Below, piece by piece: positions 56,061 through 64,000 of a DNA stretch of 64,000 bases (the stretch's first letter is position 1; each line of letters begins with the position of its first letter). Source of the DNA: Chaetomium olivaceum (taxonomy: Eukaryota > Ascomycota > Sordariomycetes > Sordariales > Chaetomiaceae); contig JAYWVB010000010.1 of the NCBI GenBank assembly GCA_039881045.1, positions 54,678 to 118,677 of the forward strand, in the 5' to 3' direction. The notes beneath the pieces were generated by a model. That model saw only the letters and a list, made by a program, of their open reading frames with translations. It was not told the DNA's origin and did no database searches. Made by a program: the position numbers and the translations under genes.

Positions 56061-57352
56061 ATGGACTACTCTCACACTGCATTTTTCCCGGGCGCTCCGC
56101 CTTACCAGTTCATGGGAGCAGCAACTCAGGTTCCTCTGACGCCCTCGCATTCCAACTCGGTAGCCTCGGAAGAGTACAACAACACATCGTCTCCGGTAGG
56201 TTACGTCTCCTGGCCTCCGCAGCAAGAACCGTAGCTGGATGGAGAGGGAAGTACGGTTTTGGTCAAGACAGGGAGGCTTCCTTTTGGCTTTTATACTCGC
56301 CAGCAGTCGATTGGGGCCATTGCTTTCATTCCCTTACTGGGCTGCGAGACTCCGCATTTTGATCGCTGCGAGTGGCAGTAGCGCGCATCCGATTGCGGGA
56401 CGAGAGGCTTACACAATCATTACTCAGGAAATCTTTGACCAGTATCCGAACGGGATACCTCCCGAACAGTTCCAGAACTTCGATGGCTATGTGCAGTTCA
56501 ATCATGGCCAGGCTTTCCCGGGCCCGCCCACGCCGCCGGGGCAGCTTCCGGTGCATGCCTCAGTACCCCCGGTGAACGGCGCTGTTCACCAAGCCGGTCC
56601 CACATCCGAGATCCTCTCCGTCTCGAAACTTGAGGCCGAGGAGAATCGCAGACAGGCGTCGAACTCGGAAGACGACGATTTGACCCCTGCTCAATCGAGG
56701 CGCAAGGCCCAGAACCGTGCAGCGTATGTGGCGGATCCCACTTACCCCCCGTCTCGCACTTCCCCTTGATCCCACGTCTAGTCGTGCATGTGCTCGTCTA
56801 GTTCTGCACTTCGGGCTCGCTAATGGTTATTGCAGTCAACGTGCATTCCGGGAGCGCAAGGAACGCCATGTCAAGGACCTCGAGAGCCGCCTCAATGAGC
56901 TGGAGCACGCACAGACCGAAGCCATGTCCGAGAATGAGCGGCTGAAGCGCGATCTTCAGAAGATGGAGACGGAGAACGAGATCCTGCGGGCGACGTCGAT
57001 GGTGGCCCCTGGCGCGGGATCCCCGGCCGACGCCGCGCCGACAACGACGGGGCCGATGACGTACAACCCCACCGACTTTTACAGCAACGTCCTGCAGGGC
57101 CACGCCAACAAGTCGCCCAGCCACAGGGTAGTCACGAGCGAGAAAGGAGAGCGCCTCCTCGCCGCCGGGGCGACGTGGGAGGTCATCATCAACCACGAGC
57201 TCTTCAAGCGTGGGCTCGTCGATGTCAGCGCCGTCAGCGAGCGGCTGAAGCCCCAGGCCAAGTGTGACGGACAGGGCCCGGTGTTCGAAGAGAGCGCTAT
57301 TATCGAGGCCATCGAGCTTAGTGTCGAAGAGAACAGCGACGAGCTGATATAA
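56061..57352 (+). CDS. YAP-family (AP-1-like) bZIP transcription factor
   Basis: Three exons, 56061-56195, 56428-56723 and 56836-57352, encode 315 residues. The basic region is complete across the second intron: RRKAQNRAAQRAFRERKERH, with Asn141, Ala144, Gln145, Phe148 and Arg149 matching the N-x2-A-Q-x2-F-R signature of fungal Pap1/Yap factors. A leucine zipper follows (LESRLNELEHAQ ... LKRDLQKMETENEIL). The C-terminal block, LLAAGATWEVIINHELFKRG then GPVFEESAIIEAIELS, is conserved in filamentous YAP-like factors of the Fcr3/RsmA kind. No Cys-rich redox domain typical of Yap1 itself is visible. The N terminus (MDYSHTAFFPGAPPYQFMG) is short and disordered. The first intron is 232 nt and contains an in-frame ATG at 56239. 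The target genes cannot be inferred. Confidence 0.88.
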
Positions 57353-58273
57353 ACGGCATATGAGCTTTGCACCAGAGTTTTACTGGGCGTTGGCCTCGTC
57401 CGCAAAGGCGAATCGTGAAAGCGATCTTCGCAGACGATACTCCCGACGATGCGACGATGACCACGACGACACGACTATGATGATGGGTTACCGCTTTACC
57501 ACTCCGCAGTAACCACCCCCGTCCAGACACTCATGGTGCCATCAAGCGCCCCACTCGCTTGAGCAGGTATATTTTGGCTTTTCCTTCGGTATTTATGCAT
57601 TGGGCGTTTTGGATGAGGCTTTCAATAGTGGATGCATGGGTATGGCTTGTGATGGGTTCCTCTCTCGGGTCTCGGGTATTCAACGAGCGAGCACCAAAAT
57701 TGAACGCTTCGTACCCTTCCACTTGTGTATTGTGTGGGAGAGGGACGGGGTGAAGTAGAATCCTCTACGTCTTTGGGGAGGATTCTTGGACTTCAACTCC
57801 AGGACGTGGTTTAGTTACAGGGTGGGGTATTATAGTTCACAATCGACATCTTCAACCAAGCACACGCACAGTATGCCGTGGAAGCGTTGTCCGTGATTCC
57901 CATCCCATCATTAGCTATATAGTGACAAGCTGTCAGTTTGCCGACGTCTATGAGATAGGTAAGGAGAGCAAGTTGAACCCCAAACGCCGTCCGTCGGGAC
58001 ACCTTGCTGAAGAAGACCCTTTCCCGCTCTATACCGTCGCGCCTGCCATGCCCATTCCAAAACTGCCGTGCACACCGTCCAACGCCCGAGCTGTCTTTCA
58101 CGCCCCGGTCCTCCCTATTCGGTTTCCCACCTTTCTTGTGCGTGCCATTACAGCTAGCCTCGCAGCCAGCTCCTTATCGTCGTCTTCGTCATGATACAAA
58201 AAATAGTTCTGCTTCTCGTCCTCGAAACCGCCAAGTAGTTGTGGTGCCATAGGTGTCTGCGAGCGGCCCGCCC
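57353..58273. other. Convergent 3' intergenic region
   Basis: The region separates the bZIP gene and the CDP-alcohol phosphotransferase. No gene is supported; two short antisense frames lack any character. Confidence 0.5.
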
Positions 58274-59631
58274 TCACTGCTTCTTCTTATCCGCGGTCCC
58301 GTCCTGGCCCTCCACCCACGGGTGCTTGATGGTCAGGCACCAGATATCCAAGTAGTCACATATCGTAACAATGACGTCAACCACGAAGCTGCCGTACACA
58401 CCGATAGCCATGCCCAGCATGCAGAACATGAAAGCGACCTGGTACACGCCGTCGCCGAGGGCCGAGGGCCAGCCGAGCCCGGGGACGGGGCTGTGGCGCA
58501 GCAGGATAGGGCCGAGCGAGTCGATGACGCCGAAGGAGAGCGGGATGACCATGACGTTCCAGTAGGGGAAGGGGAGCTTGACCAGGTGGGCCGTGATCAT
58601 CTGCCCCACCGAGTAGGCGTTGACCATGCCGGCGAAGACGGCAAAGGGGATGAGGTGGCCGTGCAGGATGGTCGGCTGCAGGTACAGGTAGGCGACAATG
58701 AAGCCCCACGCCGCGAAGAAGGGTCCCAGCCCGACGAGCGCGTACCGCGACCGGTCGCCCCGCGCCCGCCGCGCCCGGATCACGTTGCGTGCTGACTCGA
58801 CCGTGTTGTAGACGAGCACCACAGTGCCCTGCACCATGTACCACTCAGTGAACGAGAGGTTGTAGACACAGTCGGGGATAGTGACGGACGATCCTAGCGC
58901 CAGCGGCGTCTGTGGCACGCCGACGGTCGCGAGCATGCCCTGGTTCCAGAAGGAGGCGCCGCCGAAGAAGCCGGTCAGGAGGTAGACGACCACGACGGTG
59001 AGGATTCCCTCGACGGGTCCGTTGACGATGCCCAGCGTGAGCGTCTTGGTGTGGTACTCGTCCCAGGTCTGCACGTAGAAGGTCAACAGGCTGGCGAAGA
59101 GCGTCGCCACCGTCTTCCAGCTCTGGCCCATGTTGGTCGCGCCCGCGAAGAGGAGCACTTCGAGGCAGGTGTTGAGCGCGTCGACGCCATGGTCGAAGAG
59201 CTCGCCGAGCGGGCCGGATTGGTGGGTTCGCCGACTAGAGAGAGACAAGAGCACTACCGGTCAGCAAAGGGTTTATCTTTCCAACGGCAGAGCGCCGTGG
59301 TGCGCGCGAGAAGAGCAACCTACGCTTGTGTCCCGTCCACCGCGTCAAAGGTCTGATAGAGGAACAATCCAGCCGCCCAGCTGTAGTAGACCCATGTCGG
59401 ACAGTCCTGGTCCAAGGTCGGGTTGTACCACAGTAGCGTCAGGAAGTTGGCGACGACAAACATGAACCCCGTGAGCGTGATGAGGTTTGGCGCCATGCTC
59501 ATGGGGAAGCACTTGATGACGACATTGGTGTAGAACGGCTTCAGCACGTAGCGCGACAGCAGCGAGTGGTCGACGGCCGAGTACTTGTATTGCCGCAGAT
59601 TGGGCAGGTATTCCTGCCGTACGTAGACCAT
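58274..59631 (-). CDS. CDP-alcohol phosphotransferase (choline/ethanolamine phosphotransferase)
   Basis: Two exons, 59631-59324 and 59234-58274, encode 422 residues. The full CDP-alcohol phosphotransferase signature is present: Asp99, Gly100, Ala103, Arg104, Gly113, Asp117 and Asp121 in DGTQARRTHQSGPLGE followed by LFDHGVD. The start MVYVRQEYLPNLRQYKYSAV and SMAPNLITLTGF match yeast Cpt1/Ept1. Several hydrophobic segments span the ER or Golgi membrane. The enzyme transfers phosphocholine or phosphoethanolamine from its CDP form to diacylglycerol, the last step of the Kennedy pathway; this is family knowledge. Choline versus ethanolamine preference cannot be read from sequence. The intron splits the Ala103 codon, within the catalytic signature. 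The gene is intact. Confidence 0.93.
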
Positions 59632-60330
59632 CGTCGCGGGGTTCTACTGGCGCTATCTCGAGGTGTCCGTTTGCAGCCACTCAATGAAGCGGGACGGTGG
59701 GAGCGGGCCGGAGGAAGGGCTTGCGGGTGGTCGTTGGCGGCGACGTTCTGTACCCCGGGGTTCGTCTCGCCGATGTTGACAGAGGGCTTGGGGGGCCGAG
59801 TTGGCGGATGAGACGGAAGAAAAATAGCGGAGGAGGGGGAGGAAAGGTGTGGAAGAATCAAAGTGGATCGTCGAGGTGCCGATCGGAAGCTTGACTTTTT
59901 TTCTCTAAGGCGAGCTCTGGCTGGGGCCTCTTTGTTCTCGGCATGTCACGCAGCGGCGCGTGCCTTGGTTGCTCGATCTCGCGCGACTGGAAAAACCCGG
60001 ACCATTAAAAACGGAATAATCATTGCCAATTTCCCCTACCCGCCATCACGACGAGTCGAGCAGTTTGACCGCCGGTTTTCGTCCGAACCCATTCAAAACT
60101 TTCACGACTTGGAAGTCTTGTGTCCCCTTGCCGTTCGTTGTTTGATCCCAGCTACCAAGGAGTCCCACAGCATCGTCACCCTCCCCACTTTTACATTGAC
60201 CGCTCACTCTTGCTTGGCACGACGGCACTGGGCGGGAACCCGAATATCAACCAACCTTTCATCAAGCTTTCTCTATTATTCCGATTCCGATTTGCAGGTC
60301 TTCTCTTTTTTATGGCGCAATGATACGGCG
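59632..60330. other. Divergent intergenic region
   Basis: This is the promoter side of the phosphotransferase gene, with pyrimidine-rich sequence before a possible small ORF at 60331. No other feature is seen. Confidence 0.4.
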
Positions 60331-60513
60331 ATGATGAACCGTAATGCTAACCCTCCTCCGTTTATACCGGAGGTTTGTCCCTTGTGGACAGCCAAGGTGC
60401 CGCCATTGACGGAAAAGGTCGCTATAGACCCTGAGGAGGCGGATAGGTACTTCGACTGCCCGTTCCACCATCGCAACATCTATACAGCGACCGGCGCACT
60501 TTATACGGTCTGA
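60331..60513 (+). CDS. Possible small protein (60 aa)
   Basis: An ATG-ATG start opens a 60-residue frame (MMNRNANPPPFIPEVCPLW ... FHHRNIYTATGALYTV). Its composition is protein-like, with Pro, Trp, Cys and aromatics, and a strong pyrimidine-rich leader precedes it. A tiny upstream ORF (ATGGCGCAATGA, 60312-60323) precedes the start. There is no recognisable domain. It could equally be non-coding leader or spurious. Confidence 0.3.
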   Translation: MMNRNANPPPFIPEVCPLWTAKVPPLTEKVAIDPEEADRYFDCPFHHRNIYTATGALYTV

Positions 60514-60563
60514 TGGCAGGCTTGCAGTTCCACTTACAAGACGGCAGTCAAGACTCTCACGGA

Positions 60564-61268
60564 TTAATCGGACTGGTTCAGCGTCGAACCCGACCTTGTC
60601 CTAGCCAGCACCGACCTATCTGCGTTTTCGGGAGAGTCCCGTGCTGCGTTCCGCCGAACCGATTCCTCCATGCTTCTTAGAGGTATGGGCTGTGCCTCCT
60701 CCGCTGGAGGATGATGGAAATTCCAATAAGCCGGGGCTGAGGAAATATAAGGTGAACCATACAACTCCTCCTCCTCTTCATGGGTCCTGTGCCTTCGGCT
60801 GCTAGGACCACCTGTCGCTGCAACCCGGCGGGCGCGCTCTCCCTCCGTTAAGCGGCAGCTCTTCCACATTACCTCGATGAAGCGGATGAAGAAGATGAAT
60901 TTGATTAGCTTCCACAAGAGACTGCAGCACCCGTCTTGCCGCTCGTGGCTAGGGTCGCGAAGAGCTCGATCTGTATGTACAAAGTCAGCATAGATGCTTG
61001 GTTAACACACAAGGAGCGGGCAGCCGGTAGATGTATGTGGCTAGGCTAGTCAAGGGGAAGCAGTCTTGGTACCTGTGTAGTAGATCAACCCGAACAACAA
61101 CATAGCGACAACGTATATGACTATGAGCGTGGCTACGACTACGACCAGTGAGGGACTGGGAGCGGGCTCGTTGGTTGGGGTTGAGTCAGCGGCACTCTCA
61201 TTCCCGTCCCTGTCGTGTACTCCGCCCCCTTCTGGGGTGCGGACTTGATAGGGGTGACAGCCGCCCAT
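60564..61268 (-). CDS. Small single-pass membrane protein, function unknown
   Basis: Two exons, 61268-61073 and 60970-60564, encode 200 residues. Exon 1 begins MGGCHPYQVRTPEGGG, continues through a hydrophilic Ser/Pro segment, then has one membrane helix (VVVVATLIVIYVVAMLLFGL). The splice joins IYYT to DRALRDPSHER in phase; donor GTACCA and acceptor TACAG are acceptable. The C-terminal part starts with another hydrophobic stretch (LWKLIKFIFFIRFIEVMWK), then becomes basic, acidic (EEEEELYG) and Ser-rich. I do not recognise the family. The combination of a phase-compatible intron and a clean membrane segment supports a gene, but there is no homology evidence. Confidence 0.5.
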
Positions 61269-62019
61269 AAGCACAGTCGATTCTTGAGTGGGCTTGAGCA
61301 ATAAAGTCCGTATGCGCGATAACCCGGCCCTTCGCAAATTGCAATCAACTTGGAAACAACTATATAGTCTCACGTAATAACACCACCTCAGGCACACCCG
61401 GTGCCAGTGTGGTTACTAGTAGTTAAAAACACGTAGCTCGCTGAATTGCCCGCCATCTAGTCGTTCAAGCCAGGGCTTATTCTGTGTAGAACTCATGATA
61501 GGGGTATTGTTGAGAGACACAGACAAGGAGAAAAGGGAAGCAGGTGAGGAAGATGAAACGTCTGACCGGGCGCAGCTCTCTTCAACATAATCTCAAGCTG
61601 TCTCCGAATGTTTAGACCAGGCACCGGTGAGCTAGTGGCGTCAGGGAGGCTGCGTGTTCATGGGCAGGCTGGTGATTCCGGCAATAAGTGGCTTGGGTAA
61701 CATATAACCAACAACTAATTCTGATACCACAGCAGCATAGTTCCACCATATTTGCTGGCATCCTGTTGGGCTTTGCTACGTGTTGGTTTTGGAACCCGGT
61801 TGCACACACACGCCTTACATCTACAACTACACCTTCGACTCCGCGGCCGTTGGTTGATGACGAAACTTGATACCTCGATTTTCTCCCAGACCGGGGACAT
61901 TCCCATACTGCTTTAAAACAAACAAACAAACCCGGTGCCCGTTACAGCGTCCATACGACCAAAGAGCCGGTAAAATGTTGAAACACTACTTAGTCCCATC
62001 TTCCCCATGTTCCGTACCC
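61269..62019. other. Intergenic region upstream of the small membrane protein
   Basis: No gene is supported. The stretch includes the promoter side of the gene ending at 61268 and the 3' flank of malate synthase. Confidence 0.45.
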
Positions 62020-63870
62020 TTAAAGCTTAGAAGCCGGCTTGGGACTCTCCTGCGAGGTGATCTCGTTGTACAACAATCTATCACACGGCATTAGTCTCAA
62101 TCTTCCACGCCATGGAGACAATCAGTGGCCACTCACGAAGTCAAGAAATCTGCATAATCTTCGCCTGTGACCTGGCCCGCAAAGTACTGCGCGGCGAGCT
62201 GGTACTTATTCCCCTTGGGGGCCTTGGTGGCAAGCTCCTGGGTCTGCTCCTTCAGCAGCTTGAGGGCGTAGCCCTTGTCGACGCGCTTGCCCTCGGCCGT
62301 GGTCACGCCGTGGCGTACCCATTGCCAGAGCTGGCTGCGTGAGACCTCGGCGGTGGCGGCGTCCTCCCTAGAGAGATACATGTGTTAGTATGGTGAGATG
62401 GATAGGGCTGTGATTCGTGGGGAACAAACATGAGGTAGTTGATGGGCACACAGCCAACACCGCGGACCCACGCCTCCATGTATCCCAGGCCGATGTTAAG
62501 GTTCTTGCGAATGCCCTCCTCGGTGATCTTGCCGGGGACGTTCATGTTGAGGAGGTCGTTGGCGCCGATAGTCACGTCCTCACGGCGGACAAAGAGCTGG
62601 TTGGGTGTGGGCATGTGCTGGTTGAAGACGTCGGTTGCGATGGCGGCCAGGGCCGGGTGAGCGACCCACGTGCCATCGTGGCCGGCGCGCACTTCCCGCA
62701 GCTTGTCGGCGCGGACGCCTGCCATGGCCTTCTCGTTGGCGGCCGGGTCGTCCTTGATGGGGATTTGCGCCGCCATGCCGCCCATGGCATGGACGCCGCG
62801 CTTGTGGCAAGTCTGGATGAGCAGCTTGACATAAGCATCCATAAAGGGCACCGTCATGGTGACGCAGCTGCGGTCTGGCAGCACAAAGTTGGAATTCTGG
62901 CGGAACTTCTTGATGACGCTAAAGATGTAGTCCCACCGGCCGCAGTTGAGGCCAGAGCTGTGGTCGCGCAGCTCGTAGATGATCTCGTCCATCTCGAAGG
63001 CAGCATTGATGGTCTCAATCAGCACGGTGCCGCGGATGGTCCCGCGCCGCATGCCAATGTAGTCCTGGGCCAGGTTGAAGGCATCGTTCCAGAGACGGGC
63101 CTCAAGATGAGACTCCATCTTGGGTAGGTAAAAGTAGGGCCCGAAGCCACGCTTGACGGTCTCGGCGGCGTTGTGGAAGAAGTACAGACCAAAGTCGAAG
63201 AGCGAACCGCTCATGGGCTCACCGTCAACGGTGACATGCTTCTCCTCGAGGTGCCAGCCGCGGGGCCGCACGATGAGGGTGGGAAGCGGCCTGTCTGTCC
63301 GGAGCTTGTACTCCTTTGCCCCTTGCTTGAAGTCGACTTGACGGCGCACGGCATCGTACAAGTTCACCTGGCCATTGATCATGTTGTCCCATGTCGGGGC
63401 ACTCGAGTCTGGGAAACTAATTAGCTGAGGCTACTCTCAACCCTCAAGAGGTAGCCCGGGCCCAGGGAATTCCCGACTGGGGTCCCGAACCGAGGCACTA
63501 GCCACGTACCCTCTAAGTCAGCCATGTAAGTCCAGACGTTGGCGTTCAGCGCATTGACCACCATCTTGCGGTCTGTCGGCCCCGTGATCTCGACGCGGCG
63601 GTCAACGAGGCCGGGGGCGGGCGGGGCGCCCTTCCATGTTGGGTCCTCGCGGATGTGCTTGGTCTCTGGCAGGAAGTCTAGGAGGCCGCCCTTGTCGAGC
63701 TCGGCCTGGCGAAGTTTGCGACGCTCGAGGAGGGCCTTGCGGGTGGGATTGAAGGAGCGTTGCAGCAGGGCAAGGAAAGCAAGGGCGGGGGGAGTCAGAA
63801 TCTTGCGGTGCGACTCCTGGATGGGGCCCAGGACGCTGACGCCCTGGAGGATGGCCTCGTTGCTGGGCAT
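62020..63870 (-). CDS. acuE: Malate synthase, peroxisomal (glyoxylate cycle)
   Basis: Four exons, 63870-63510, 63408-62430, 62367-62137 and 62077-62020, encode 542 residues. The enzyme condenses glyoxylate and acetyl-CoA to malate, allowing growth on acetate or fatty acids. Visible hallmarks are IVRPRGWHLEEKHVTVDG, FGPYFYLPKMESHLEARLWN and the family signature RDHSSGLNCGRWDYIF, then [20 protein letters not shown]. The last exon ends in SKL, a peroxisomal targeting signal type 1. The second intron splits the codon for Met in NYLM; the third donor GTGAGT follows DFLTS. If that intron were kept, a stop would follow at once and SKL would be lost. The start MPSNEAILQGVSVLGP matches family length. 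The gene is intact. Confidence 0.96.
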
Positions 63871-64000
63871 TTTGGTGTGTTCGGGAATTACGTGTTAGGC
63901 CTGTAGCAAGTAAGCCTCTGTTATACTTCAAGCGGATGAAAGAGATTGCGATTCCGTGAGTCAACCCGTGAGAAAGAACGCGGATATCTGGGATTGACGA
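63871..64000. promoter_or_regulatory. Upstream flank of malate synthase
   Basis: Only 130 bp of the upstream side is in the window. It is likely leader and proximal promoter by position; I see no certain TATA or facB-type site. Confidence 0.35.

Noticed and set aside
58253..58795. Plus-strand His/Asp/Val-rich frame opposite the CDP-alcohol phosphotransferase
   Set aside because: It is the antisense shadow of hydrophobic membrane segments; the minus-strand frame has the complete catalytic signature.
62417..63127. Plus-strand frame of 236 codons opposite malate synthase
   Set aside because: It is the antisense of a highly conserved enzyme; no independent evidence of coding.
1..64000. CRISPR array or bacterial operon features
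   Set aside because: No regularly spaced repeats exist, and the intron-rich genes are fungal nuclear genes.
1..64000. Secondary-metabolite gene cluster
   Set aside because: No polyketide synthase, NRPS, terpene cyclase, P450 or transporter set is present; neighbouring genes have unrelated housekeeping roles.

Overview
The window is nuclear DNA of a filamentous ascomycete, probably a Sordariomycete such as a member of the Sordariales. The evidence is the many short GT-AG introns (about 50-130 nt) with CTRAC-like branch sites, GC-rich coding sequence, and genes typical of Pezizomycotina: a PalI/Rim9 pH-sensing protein, a DUF1996 secreted protein, an Mmc1-like mitochondrial protein and a YAP-type bZIP. 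The species is an inference. I re-derived exon structures by reading splice sites against the conserved protein families.

Layout. 1-9.4 kb: a low-complexity fungal protein (-) and a SYG1/XPR1 SPX-EXS protein (+) whose first exon is only 5 nt. 9.4-21.2 kb: M18 vacuolar aminopeptidase (-), PAF-acetylhydrolase-like esterase (+), an unnamed protein (-), spliceosomal Sm-D3 (+), an Mmc1-like mitochondrial protein (-) and the ERAD E2 enzyme UBC7 (+). 21.4-34.8 kb: auxilin-like SWA2 (-), a secreted DUF1996 protein (+), a large single-pass membrane protein (+) and a GH18 protein without signal peptide (+). 38-43.5 kb: an 80-residue Ser-rich protein (+), splicing factor YJU2 (-), a tRNA-like Pol III-type element and a gamma-tubulin complex GCP5-like protein (-). 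44.4-47.1 kb: a Crypton-type tyrosine-recombinase transposon gene (-) with an apparently uninterrupted 808-codon reading frame. 48.5-64 kb: PalI (+), an unnamed protein (-), a YAP-like bZIP (+), a CDP-alcohol phosphotransferase (-), a small membrane protein (-) and malate synthase (-) with a C-terminal SKL peroxisomal signal.

Most genes are unrelated housekeeping functions (splicing, ERAD, clathrin uncoating, microtubule nucleation, phospholipid synthesis, glyoxylate cycle) with no operon-like or biosynthetic clustering. Long gene-poor stretches lie at 2.3-5.3, 24.3-27.0, 34.8-38.1 and 53.1-56.1 kb.

The most notable points are the intact Crypton, the tRNA-like element flanked by a possible 7-bp target duplication next to GCP5, the SYG1 micro-exon, a malate synthase splice form that would lose its peroxisomal signal, and six single-base frameshifts in four otherwise well-conserved genes. 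Each frameshift can be placed in a G/C run, so uncorrected homopolymer errors in the assembly are more likely than gene decay. Frameshifted genes are annotated as probably functional, with this caveat.
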